The notes under the pieces are model-generated. The model was not told the origin of the DNA. It ran no database searches and was given only the letters and a program-made list of their open reading frames with translations. Of a stretch of DNA of 64,000 nt, positions 11,662-23,100 are shown in pieces. The stretch's first letter is position 1. Each line of letters begins with the position of its first letter. Source of the DNA: Nilaparvata lugens (taxonomy: Eukaryota > Arthropoda > Insecta > Hemiptera > Delphacidae); NCBI RefSeq assembly GCF_014356525.2, contig NC_052516.1:22028257-22092256 (forward strand), in the 5' to 3' direction. A program made the translations under genes and the position numbers.

Positions 11662-11792
11662 ACTTTCCTTGCCCTATTACCATAGGTAAGGAAAGTATTG
11701 CTTTCCGAAAAAAATTAAGGTACCCCAATTTCTAAATTTCTATACGTTTCAAGATCCCCTGAGTCCAAAAAACTGGTTTTTGGGTATTGGTC

Positions 11793-11866
<74 letters not shown>

Positions 11867-13161
11867 AGTGTATGTGCGTCTGTGTACACGATATCTCATC
11901 TCCCAATTAACGGAATGACTTGAAATTTGGAACTTAAGGTCCTTACAATATAAGGATCCGACACGAACAATTTCGATCAAATGCAATTCAAGATGGCGGC
12001 TAAAATGGCGAAAATGTTGTCAAAAACAGGGTTTTTCGTGATTTTCTCGGAAACGGCTTCAACGATTTTGATCAAATTTATACCTGGAATAGTCATTGAT
12101 AAGATCTATCAACTGCCACAAGTCCCATATCTGTAAAAATTTCAGGAGCTCCGCCCTATCAATGCAGATAGATTCCCAATTATCAGGCTTCAGATACAAT
12201 TGAAACAAAAAAAATCAAGTGGAGTAGATTGAGCATGAAAATCTCTACAATTAATGTTCAGTAACATTTCACCTAAAATTGAAAATAAGCTTTAAATTCG
12301 AGAAAATGTGATTATTCAATTGCAAATTATTGTTGATTCTATTAAATCGCTCGCCATATCCGTCTAGCCAGGGGGCTCCGCCCCCTGGACCGTCCAAGAA
12401 TGAGATCAGCAGGCTCGCTTCGCTCACCTGCATTTTTCATTTGAGCATTATTTTATCATATGTTAGAACAATCCAGTCGGGGGTCCAGACTAAACGTCTG
12501 GCTAAACGGATATGGCGAGCGAAGCGAGCCTGACGGCTAGTAATATAATATTCCCAGGATTGAAGTAGCAGTGCCCAATCAATTTTTCCGCGATAAATGC
12601 ATTTAAATCTTCAACTTGGTGCCAACCTAACAAAGTCAACTCAACTTAATGCCAACCTGACAAAATTATTAATTTAGTTGCCAGTTAACAACTGTTTCGA
12701 AGAGGTACTCTATCTAGATTATAGTTCTATAGTAACATATGATATGGAAATTTCAATTATAATTAAGAGATTGGGAGAAGAAGAATATACATGCTAAAAG
12801 ACGAACTTTAAACCCTTAAAAACAACCCTTAGAGTTAAAATATTGCCAAAAGATTTCTTAGTGCGCCTCTAAAGGGCCAACTGAACATACCTACCAAATT
12901 TGAACGTTTTTGGTCCGGTAGATTTTTAGTTATGCGAGTGAGTGAGTGAGTCAGTCAGTCAATGAGTGAGTGCCATTTCGCTTTTATATAATTATATAGA
13001 TTCACTATGAAGAGATAGCAGACCTCATGTGTGTCTCCAGCGTTATTGCCCTGTCACCAGCTGGCTCAAATATTTGAATAGTAGACTTGAGATGCGCGGG
13101 AACACTAGTGTCAGTGATCAATTTTCATAACGGCAAGGAAAGTTGTGTGAGTGCGCCACAC
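11662..13161 (-). mobile_element. 862-bp repeat, minus-strand copy, itself split
   Basis: 11662-12347 and 12999-13161 match 2769-3630 in inverse order. Between them, inside an ATTAAAT/GATTCAC sequence continuous in the other copy, lies a further insertion. The (GT)n run at 11797-11862 is the same internal microsatellite. Confidence 0.75.
12348..12998 (-). mobile_element. Helitron-like insertion
   Basis: On the minus strand it starts TCTATATAATTATATAAAAG and then a GCACTCACTCA-type run, a start seen in arthropod Helitrons. GC-rich GGCTCGCTTCGCTCGCC hairpins occur twice, one followed by GGCTAG (12534-12539), which fits a CTRR-type 3' end on the plus strand. Two Helitron pieces in opposite orientation are possible. 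No Rep/helicase frame, so nonautonomous. Confidence 0.55.
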
Positions 13162-13383
13162 CAGATTCTTACTCTAATATTGGCGTATAAAAGAGGCTCC
13201 TTTTTCCTTTTATATTATCCTTGAAATGCGAAATTTCCATAAACCTTGTATATACGTCGACGCGCAATTCATGAAAATCTATTACCGCGTTTCGCCGTAA
13301 ATGCGCAACATATAAACATATGCACATTAAGAGAAATGCCAAACCGTCGACTTGAATCTTAGACCTCACTTCGCTCGGTCAAT

Positions 13384-13785
13384 ACGAGTAGTTCTGTGAA
13401 CAGTAGACCTAACGCAGTATTCTCATCCACAAGTACCTGATTGAAACTATAGACCTTATGGAAATACATCAATAGACTGGCTTCTCCACACATCTGTGTA
13501 ATCACTTGTCAGCTGATTTATGATGAATAATTCTATAGTCTGATTTTTACTCTAATATTGGCGTATGAAGGAGGCTCCTTTTTCTTTTTATTTTATCCTT
13601 GAAATGCAAAATTTCCAAAAACCTTGTATATACGTCGACGCGCAATTAAAAAAGGAACATACCTGTCAAAATTCATGAAAATCTATTACCGCGTTTCGCC
13701 GTATATGCGCAATATATAAACATATACACATTAAGAGAAATGCCAAACCGTCGATTTGAATCATAGACCTCACTTCGCTCGGTCA
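13384..13785 (+). mobile_element. GTAGTTCTGTGAACAGTAG repeat, copy c
   Basis: A complete copy immediately after copy b, head to tail. Same start and CACTTCGCTCGGTCAA end. Confidence 0.75.
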
Positions 13786-14940
13786 AATATTTAAAATTGT
13801 CAGCTGATTGATTATGAATAATTCTATAGCAATGGTTTACAAAACATCCCACGGCGTGAGTTGGGTGCTTTTCGTGGATTAGCGTGGGTTTACTTTGCGG
13901 CGGGCCTTAAACCATGGTTTCATAGATGGTTCAAGCTAACTTGCTAATAAACTCAAGGTATAGGCTTGGTCTATGCAATAAATCGCCCAAGCCTTTGAAA
14001 ATAGAATAAAACAAATGAACAATATAATTTCCAATTATAAATCATTTATTCAACTTAAACTCATATAGCACATAAACAACAATAACTTTCATAACATGAA
14101 TCTAAAAATATTATTGCCCATTACTCACAGCAACTATATTATAATAATATGGTAATAAATGAGGAATAAAATATTTACATAAATATCTAAAATATATGAT
14201 CATTATCCATCTTGCACTCTTTAAACATTAAAGTACACTAATTAACACTAAAGTACAATAAAAAATTAATAACATTTCCGACAATTATTATGAAAAATAT
14301 CAAGATAAACATATAGCTAGCTATATACACTTATTAGAATTAATTACTACAGTTAATTCTACACAAAGAATACTCCGGGAAAATCTTGTGAAAATATAAA
14401 CTAAACTAGACTGGTAATCAATAATTTCAAGTTGCTAGATTTTATTTATTAATTCAGTCTCTTACGCACTTAGGACGTCTCTCAGCTAGACATTCATATT
14501 GCAAGTGGATTTTTATAGAGTTGTCCAAAAATTATGAAACCGGTCTGAAATGAAAAGATGCAATAATATATCAAAAAATCATATTATACTTGTGTTAAGC
14601 ATCTACGATTTTTTTCTGACGAAGCAATTGCTGTACTGTAAGCTTAAAGGTTATAAATATAAAGGCTATCATTTATCATCAAATCCAACATAGTAGATGA
14701 AATTGGTAAAAATTGTTATTGTTTTACAATTTTACTAATTCATGAAAACTTTTTTCTCCGAAAAATCAACTATCTGAACAATAGAAAAAATCGGTCATAA
14801 GTTATCAAGCTTGCAATATGAATAACTTTATTGGCACAGTATTGGAATCAGGTGAAATAAGTCAAATAGGATTAATTAATAAGAAAACACTTTTTGGTAG
14901 TTCAGCTAATTTTCTGTAACTAGTAATTTCAACTCGTTAA
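13786..14940. other. AT-rich intergenic DNA, nothing recognised
   Basis: Open frames are short and lack any coding look. No repeat partner in the window. Confidence 0.5.
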
Positions 14941-14944
14941 TTAA

Positions 14945-15060
14945 GGCTGTGCAAAGGCTAAAAATAAATTTTCTACTGGTGAAAATTTTTCAATAACTAT
15001 GTATATATCATGAAGCTATAAAAATGGAAAAGTTTTCTCAGCAAAACCTTTGTTACGTAG
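14945..15060 (+). mobile_element. TTAA-flanked foldback MITE, left-end fragment
   Basis: GGCTGTGCAAAGGCTAAAAA follows TTAA (14941-14944). Only the first 115 bp or so are kept, ending near the interior AAAACCTTTGT block. Confidence 0.65.
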
Positions 15061-16677
15061 TACTATAAAATTTGAACTATGATACGATTTGAGCAGTTTC
15101 GGAATTTGAAAGTTTAGAACATTTTGAAAATTCCAGGAAGTTATTGATTAAAATTGTTGTAAAAGGTTTATAACTAGAAACTGAACGGAAGGATGGGGTT
15201 ATTTCATTAGAACTGATATTCAAGATAAAAATTTGATAGATGTACTTAGAAATAAGGGAAATTGAAAATAAATTAAAACAACTAATTGTAATTTTCGCTT
15301 TGATTTCTTGTTGAATTGTCACAATTTTTTTTCTTAAGAATTGTGAGTTTTGTCAATGATTGGAAACAGCAATGCATAGAAATAAAATAAAGATCAGGGC
15401 GAGAGGCAAAAACATGTCTAGAGCTCCGAAAAATTGTCCTTGGTTAATTTGAAAACTTGTTTATATGCACGTTGCATAGTAAGTTTTAGGATTCAAAATA
15501 ATAATTAGAAGTTGTCCAATGGTTTAATAAGATCAGATCAATTCAATAAAATCTATAAAAAAGAACTTTCAAAAAACGGTACTGGATTGAAAGTTTGTTT
15601 TTTTTTCATGACGGTATTGACACAAAATGAAAGCAAGTTCAGTTCTACTCAGTGATTACTTCTTCAATAACTTTTTATTTTCTCTTCCTATCTCTCTCTG
15701 ACTTTAGTTTTTAATCTGCTCATAATAACGGCAGTTAATCTCTCACTCATTCTCTCTCTCTCTATCATTCTTTTTCATCGTATTTTTCGCATCCAACTAA
15801 TAACAAATGCAATTTTCATGATACTAAAAACACACACGAATTTTTACATGGATAACTCTTTGTATAGTACGAAATAAACGAGTTCACTGACAAAAATATA
15901 CAAAAGTACAGTAACTGCTATCGAAAAATTAATTATCTACAAATAATTATTACACTAAAGAAACTGCAAAACTAGTAGCTAACTAATAACTTCTATTTCT
16001 AATAAATGGGCCACACTATTGAGTATAATACAACAATTATTTTGTGATTTTGGAGAATTGGCCACAAGCCGGATGTGATGTAAGAACTCATTATGTAATG
16101 TGTATTCAGTAACTGAAAATCAGTTGAGAAATCAGTATGTATTTTTACTTCTTCAAGAATGAAATAGACATTGATAGTTATTGAACATCTTACTAATAGA
16201 CATTGATAGTTATTGAACATCTTACTATCATTGTACCTTTAAAACAAAAACTATTTCAGAGAACATAAAAATGAATAGGGGAACTATTTTCTTATAAAAA
16301 TAATCTTTATTTTAGAAAAACAATAATCAATTTTACAAAATCACATAAAGTATCATTGAGCACCAACCATTTTCAGTAGATTTGAAGACTGAGGTTTCAT
16401 AGACTATCTAATAGAGCAATACGTTTTTTTAGTGATTTTATATTTTTAAAATATTGTTTGAACAATCTATTTTGAATAGAAGATAAAATTTGAAACAATG
16501 AAATAAAACAAGTTTGGAGAAGCTATACTCCTCCTCAGTAATGAACAAAAACAAAAATCAAGGAAAGTCACATCAACAAAAAAATCGAGAAAGTCACATC
16601 ACCTAAGGAGATAAAAACTCCTAAAAAAATCATTGACATAATTATCACAAACATTAACTAAACCTAACACTCAAAGG
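15061..16677. other. AT-rich intergenic DNA; short TC runs and one small duplication
   Basis: A CT-rich patch lies at about 15680-15775. A 32-bp direct duplication (TAGACATTGATAGTTATTGA twice) spans 16165-16228. No gene seen. Confidence 0.5.
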
Positions 16678-16826
16678 CCTGGTTGCACAACAGCTGGTTA
16701 AATTTTAACTGTGATTACTTTCACGAGAACCAATCAAAGAAGGCGTTTTTAAAAAAACGATTTTTCAAACTGGTTCTCGTAGAATTAATCACGGTTAAAA
16801 TTTAACGGTTAAATTTAGTTTCAATA
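16678..16826. mobile_element. GGTTGCACAA MITE, partial copy
   Basis: Carries the left end and the paired AGAACCAATC / TGGTTCTCG blocks shared with 20181-20473 and 54559-54704. The outer right end is lost. Confidence 0.65.
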
Positions 16827-17291
16827 AACCGCTAGAGAAACTTCCAAGTAAATTTCTTTCTTCTGTCAAGATATATAGATGTAAAATTCACTATACACAG
16901 ATAAACTATATTTCATCTACTAAAAAGACCTGAAGCATAAAAAAATTAAAATTGTGATGCAAAGATTTATTGATGATAGCCTACTAGAGTCTTCTGAAGA
17001 TTCAATGATATTATCAGGTTGTAAATTCATAATTTTTACAATCAATAAATTTATATAGAATATAGGTTTGTTGTGTCTGTGTCTCTAGCGTTTTATCAAA
17101 CAATTTTTACACGATCAAATCTAAATCAAATAGTCAATTATTTTTTTGAAAAGCCTCCAAATCTCAACCAATTTCCAAATTTGTACAAAATTAAAAAATT
17201 GACAATAGTTTCAAATAGACAATACATTTTGACAAAACCTTGATATAGCTCTAAATCTTGACCAAGATATCGCATTTAATTTGAAGGACTA

Positions 17292-17481
17292 AGCTGCGTT
17301 TACACCAAAGTGACTAACAAAATGTTAATAACTTAATCCTTATAGATTCTATAAGATAGAACGGAACTTGACAAACACATATGTTCATCATGTGTATGAT
17401 AAGTTATGTTCAATCTAATAGAATCCATAATAATTATTAAGTTATTAACATTTTTTTAATAACTTTGGTGTAAACGCAGCT
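17292..17481. mobile_element. TTTACACCAAAG MITE, copy 2
   Basis: AGCTGCGTTTACACCAAAG at the left, inverted at the right, with the inner paired arms intact. Flanked by TA-containing sequence. Confidence 0.8.
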
Positions 17482-17844
17482 ATAGTCAATTCGACTTGAC
17501 AAGTACTTCGTATAGCTTTAAATATTGGTTAAGACAGTTTCAAGTAACCTATTCCATTTCACAAATATTTGATAGTGTAAAACCAGTTTCAACATACTTA
17601 GGCATAGGCAGGGATCAATTATTTTGAACCATCTGATCATACCTAGTTATCTAGCTGTAATTGAACTGTACAATCGGTATTCTATATAGATCTACTAGGT
17701 AGTATCAAAAGATAGTATGACATGCTCAGCAAGAAAATATTCATCACCAATGATCACAACATAACTACCAACTAGCTGATCTTAGATAAAAACTAATCTC
17801 GCTATGGTTGCACCATAGAATAAGAATAGATAAACTAGTATGAT

Positions 17845-18098
17845 CAAAGACCTTAAAGAGATATAGACCCACAATGCCTATGCCTTCCCAATGATAGCTC
17901 TTACTTGAAATTGAAGGCCGCCATTGGGGTATTTTAGCACGAGATATTATACATTATATATTTGTAATACTATAGATCACAAAGGCATTGGTGGCATTGG
18001 TATGTAACAATCTTATGGGTTGCCCCCTCAATGGCGGATTTCAATTCCAAGTACGACACTAGCGCTGCATGTGAGTCTATGCATCTTTAAGGTCTTTG
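17845..18098. mobile_element. hAT-like MITE with perfect 8-bp TSD
   Basis: The 254-bp element has ends CAAAGACCTTAAAGA and inverse, flanked by AGTATGAT on both sides (17837-17844, 18099-18106). Its interior also has loosely inverted AATGCC / GGCATT blocks. Same ends as 9900-9978. Confidence 0.85.
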
Positions 18099-18190
18099 AG
18101 TATGATACGGTACTCATGTTTGCACCAACCAGCATCGATTATAGGAAACTAACTGATCCCTACCTACCTTACAACCTCTGACACTCGTTA

Positions 18191-18381
18191 GGCCAGGCAC
18201 ACACCAGTTAGTCAAGACAAGACAAGACAGGATCAGACACGTTTAGTCACAATACTTCACATTGTTGCTTATGACGCAGCTCACACTGATTAGTCATTGC
18301 AATTAAACATGGCAACTATTTGAAGTATTGTGACTAGACGTGACTAGTCTTGTCTTGAGACTAACCGGTGTACGCCCAGCC
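18191..18381. mobile_element. PIF/Harbinger-like MITE with TTA TSD
   Basis: GGCCAGGCACACACC...GGTGTACGCCCAGCC ends, with paired AGTCAAGACAAGAC / GTCTTGTCTT arms, flanked by TTA (18188-18190, 18382-18384). No coding frame. Confidence 0.65.
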
Positions 18382-18845
18382 TTAGTGTTCACCCTCTCAA
18401 TCAATTGAACACTTACTCAACACAGCCAAAATAAACAGTACTGAAACTGAATCAGCTGTAGTTGCCTTCTCGATCAGCTGATTCAATTAGTGATTGTTGC
18501 CACGGCTTCGCGTTCATTACTTCTTTCTTATTAAAGGTTAGTTTTTGTTAACATGGTGCTAACAACTGTATGAAAAACTTTTATCGTAGAGCATTATTTT
18601 CGTTCATACGTAAATGGACGTGCGGGTGGTCCAAGCTTGTCACACACTGCTCTAAGTTTTCAGGAACATTTCCACAAAAACCCGCATAGTAATGCTATGA
18701 ATCTTAGGGCCGTTTGCACAGTTTAAACTAAATTTAATTTTAAACTGGATTAAATCCGTACGAGTGTTGCCTACAATTGAACGGGGGTCATATTGAACAT
18801 GTTATTACCCTTGTTTAACCTATTTTACTTCCTTTGAATTTAATT

Positions 18846-19020
18846 AATTCTTTATTGATTGATACAATAAGTACATTATCAAAATTATAGGGAGAGGAAA
18901 AATAAGGTAACCTTGTGCTATTCTTCTCCCAAATTTAGATAAGGTTACACATAGTCCGAAATAGGTTGAAAAAGTAAAACATCTTGTAGATGTTCCCATT
19001 ACAAAATTTTGTCCTCAATT
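18846..19020 (-). mobile_element. LINE 3' tail, AGGTTACCTTATT family
   Basis: Read on the minus strand it carries AGCACAAGGTTACCTTATTT, CCCTATAATTTTGAT and a tail. Copies are at 59822-60005 (minus) and 55190-55262 (plus). Confidence 0.55.
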
Positions 19021-19197
19021 ATTTTTAACTTGTAAGTGTTGTTAAAATTGATACGTAAAATAAAGTATTACCATTTCAGTACTGTTTATTTTGGCTGGTA
19101 CTGTAGTTCAATTAATCAATCATTAAATATAACAATGAATCAATAAAAACCAAACAATCAATTAAACAATCAATCTAATACTCAATCAATATAGATT

Positions 19198-19332
19198 GAA
19201 AAACTTGAATTTTAAAACACTTCTTATGAAGTGGAAAATGCACTTACTATCAGCTGGACGATGACCCAAACCAGGTCAAAAAGATCGTGCATTCATCACT
19301 CCAGAGGTGTTTTAAAATCCAAGTTTTTTAAA
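19198..19332. repeat. Inverted repeat in the presumed cwo 3' region
   Basis: AAAAACTTGAATTTTAAAAC and its near-inverse GTTTTAAAATCCAAGTTTTT enclose about 90 bp. If cwo transcripts extend this far, the 3' UTR could form a hairpin here. Confidence 0.6.
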
Positions 19333-19396
19333 TTAATAGTGAAAAAGTATGGATATACAACACAGGTAGATTAATTAGATTTAGATTTTAGGTTGA

Positions 19397-19402
19397 TTTA
19401 TT
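19397..19402 (-). other. Candidate poly(A) signal for cwo
   Basis: AATAAA on the minus strand, about 60 bp after the cwo stop codon. It is the first canonical hexamer downstream, but the region is so AT-rich that further copies occur (for example near 19083 and 18850), and cwo transcripts may have long 3' UTRs. Only RNA 3'-end data could choose between them. Confidence 0.3.
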
Positions 19403-19463
19403 GATTAATTAGATTAATCAATCAACCAATGAATAATTGATCAATTGAATAGAAGAATCAGTT

Positions 19464-20126
19464 TCAGCTTCGCTCGGGCAAACAAGCCGCCCACTTAGGA
19501 ATCGGCAGAAAACTATTAACAGCTGCCGGTTGTAACCCATTCCAGCCATTACTCGCCGCCATCTTCCCATTGGCCACCAAACTATTATTGTTATGATTCA
19601 CCATAGCATTGTTAGTGAAAATCACTTTGGGCGGGTGAAAGTTGACCGAAATCGTAACAGGATGTAAAACCAGGGAGGACAGGTTGGGATGTGTTTCCAA
19701 GGACACATTTCCGAGGAACGGGGTGATAGCATCCAGGTCAACGGTGAGGGGGATGTAGAAAGAGCCGGCCGAATGCAGGGCGAATATGGGGATGCTGGTG
19801 GACTGGATGTAGGGCCTCTGCTGGGGCGACGGGGCGTCCAGATCACTGCCCGGTTCGACCGAGTGTCGCCGCTTGCCTGATGTCGTCGACGACGTACAAC
19901 TAGTTGATCGACAGTCCTTGGTGACATCACTGGAGCTCGTCGTAATTGTAGCAATCCTGTCAGCTAGTGGATGGTTAGGGTGGGGGTGGGGGTGTTCGGC
20001 GCTGAAGCGTTGCTTGATGTTGTTTTTGAATTTGAATCCAGCCGCGCTTCCGCCTCCATTGGAGTGACTCGAGTCGTGACTCGAAGTGGAGCCATTGTTG
20101 GGCGGTGTTGGAGAGTCCACACCCAG
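19464..20126 (-). CDS. cwo: cwo terminal coding exon
   Basis: A 663-bp exon of 220 codons plus TGA, following a CTTTTTCAG acceptor. The open frame continues past the acceptor to 20228, but that part runs into an intronic MITE and is not coding. The exon carries a Ser/Asn/Gly-rich start, the conserved [15 protein letters not shown] motif, a His/Pro repeat, a basic GKRRHSV stretch that could help nuclear entry, and the [19 protein letters not shown] module shared by insect Cwo proteins. The protein ends in WAACLPERS, with no WRPW or similar Groucho-binding tetrapeptide. The first coding base follows the acceptor in phase 0, joining Leu-Gln to Leu-Gly. Confidence 0.93.
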   Translation of the reverse strand: MGVDSPTPPNNGSTSSHDSSHSNGGGSAAGFKFKNNIKQRFSAEHPHPHPNHPLADRIATITTSSSDVTKDCRSTSCTSSTTSGKRRHSVEPGSDLDAPSPQQRPYIQSTSIPIFALHSAGSFYIPLTVDLDAITPFLGNVSLETHPNLSSLVLHPVTISVNFHPPKVIFTNNAMVNHNNNSLVANGKMAASNGWNGLQPAAVNSFLPIPKWAACLPERS

Positions 20127-23100
20127 CTGAAAAAGGCGAGCAAAGTAGATTTTGTTGGGAACATCGACGAATAACACATAGGCCCGGTTGCACAAAAGCC
20201 GGCTAAATTTTAATTGCACGAGAACCAATCAGAGAAGGCTTTTTTGAAGAGACGGCTTTTCTGGTTGGTATTTGAATCTTATCAGTTAAATTTTCAAAAG
20301 AGATATCAGCTTATAATTCTCATGTATCTTACTATTTACATTTTACATTTTCGGTAGCCTCTATTATTATATTTACATGTTCTCATAACATACTGTTCTG
20401 TATTTTTGAAAATCTTGTGTCAGATATTTATTTTTATCACGATTACAATTTATCCGGCTTTTGTGCAACCGCCACATAGATTGGGAAAGATGGAAGATTT
20501 ATTAGAAATATTGTAGTTAAACAACAGCTGGAATATAATTACTGTATGATAATTATTTCAAATATCCAATGAAAGCTATATAAATATAGCTAAGGACTTC
20601 TGCTACTGAAAATATTTACCGAAGAATTAAATAGCAGAAGGGAATTTGAAGAGTGAAACTGTTCAAAAAGATAAACAGTCCAAATAGATTGGGAAAACAT
20701 ATTAATACAGAAGGGTGCAAATTTAGATAGCCTATAAAGTTTTGGTTAAAGTGTTATGTTAGTCACCTCAAGTTTCTAATATAATTAAATAATTGTAATT
20801 TTAATCACACATATTGTAATTCATAGTAAATATAATACCATATGACTACTCATTGAATAATACTGCTTGCAGGAACTGTCCCCCAATCTCAGACGCATAG
20901 TCTTACTGGGGGAATTCCACTCAATCAATATGTTCTTTGTTCTGTTTCTGTAAAGATATGATTCTTATTTTGTTAAAGATCAAATATAATTATGTTCATG
21001 TATTGTGGAAATAAACGAATTGAATTGAATAGTTGTTTTATTTATGCCAGATCAAGATTCACCAATCTTGGTCAAAACATTTGAAAATGGTCAATTCGGG
21101 AACGCTTTACTAGTGTACACTGGAAATATCACCAGAGGAATCATATGTCCCAGTGCACTCATTGTAAACTGTACCTGATTTGACATGTTCTTTGGTAAGA
21201 CCGGGAATTGGTCTTTAAAAACTAATCACAATCACTGAAGATTCAGAGGATTCATTCATCGAAATAAAGAAAGCCAGTTTTTGTTGTTATAACATTATTA
21301 ATCTCTATTAAATACATGAAAACCGATAATATTAATTAAAGATAAATAGATAAGTATTGATAGGTGGATAGATAGAAGACAGTATAGATGATTGAACAGT
21401 ACTGTACAAGAGAAAGAGATTGATAGAAAAAGTTGAATCATAGAAACAGTCACTTGGATAGGAGTATAGCAGAAGAATGTAGATAAGATAGAAGAGTAGA
21501 ACAGTAAAGCAATTCTGATGTATTCATACTATTTCTTAAATACTAAAAATATCTTCATTCACGAAGCAAATTACATGCGGTAATTTAGAGATATGAAGCA
21601 TATCACATTTAAAGATCAAAGTGTTGCAAACTAATTTTACCAAAAAACCTATTATGCCTTACTAAAAAATAAAATTATTGTACGTCGGTTACGTTTTTTC
21701 CTACAGAAGTAGAATGAATGAATAAATTGAATAAGTGTATGCAATTGTTTGTTTTCTTTTTGGCAATCAATGAATTTGGATTTTGGAAAAAATGGATTAA
21801 CAATTTCCAAACCAATGATTGTACAAGGTGCGCCAGAGAAACTTACTTATTTGAAAGGTCAATAAAAACAAAAGTACTATAGATATTGTTCCAATCTTTT
21901 TCTATATGAGAATACAATATCTCAATTTTTTTCCATGCAGTCTTGAAAATCGATTTTTGAAATGTATACCCTCGTTGCAGTATATCAATCAGTATTTTGG
22001 CAATGGCGTCGCGAATGTTGTTCTTGAGGTGTGCTTGAGGTGATCGACATAAACCAGGGATTTCAAGGATTTCAAATAGCCCCATAAAAAATTGCATTGT
22101 GTGAACGCATGTGGAAATGAGCCTTGTCAAATGACCGCGTCTTCAGGCAGGTTGTCAATCAGCATATCACATGCATTTTCACGGGCAAAAACTCGCGTTC
22201 AATCAATTCTTGAACAAAAGCCAATTTATAGGGATGAAGTTGAAGGTCTTCATAGAAAATTCGTCGAACAGTGGAGTCAGAAATTGCCATAGAAGCTGCG
22301 TGTTTGCGAGCCGAACGCCGGGGAGAATGCACAACTGACTGCCTCACTCTTTCGATATTTTCTGGAGTACTGATGGTACGTTGAAGTCCATTTCTGGATT
22401 TAGCGACACTTCCACACTCTTAAAATGAGTTAACCCACGACATAATCCAATTATAGATTTAATAATTCGAATTTGAATTGCCAGGAACGATTTTGTGGGG
22501 AGGAATTTCAAATCGAGCGCAGAAGGTGATCGACCATTAGAAAATAAGCTCTCAACTGTGAAGGCCCGCTGCTCTCTAGACCGGAGCATGATGGCTATTT
22601 ACTTGAGGGAGGAGAAATTTGATAAACTTTCCCCTCCAGATGCGCCTCCACCTGTCCATCTACACGACCAATTCAACGCACGGGAATTTTTTCAAATAAG
22701 TAAGTTTCTTTGGCGCACTTTGTATAAAGTTGGTAAATCTGTTCAAAATTATTAGTAAAATTCTAATACTGGAGTTTGAATTTTCATTTACATCAAATGT
22801 TTCTCATTACTCAATATTAGGCCTATGCAAGAATTATGATACTGATTAGATATGATAAAGATGAGAGTTTATTGATCATTATATACACATAGTACCTACT
22901 AAGACTTATCTATTTAGATTATTCTAATAAATCTAGCCATAATGTCCTTATGAAAAATTTATGGATGAATTTTACCTCAGTACACAGTCTCAATTTGGAA
23001 CCAGTGCAATAGCAAAAGCTGCAATCCACACCATTATGACCGAAACAGTCCTGGTTAGGCTCGTTAAAAATAAACTGCAGAGCATACTGAGACAAATCAA

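Larger units (their letters stand above)
11495..13382 (+). mobile_element. GTAGTTCTGTGAACAGTAG repeat, copy b, split by a nested element
   Basis: 11495-11661 and 13162-13382 are the two halves of one copy; together they match copies c and d. The gap is filled by 11662-13161. Imperfect GATTTTT / GATTCTT direct repeats at the junctions look like the target duplication. Confidence 0.75.

Noticed and set aside
20127..20228. N-terminal extension of the last cwo exon frame with an ATG at 20226
   Set aside because: It lies upstream of a good CTTTTTCAG acceptor and runs into a MITE; phase with the preceding exon fits the acceptor instead.
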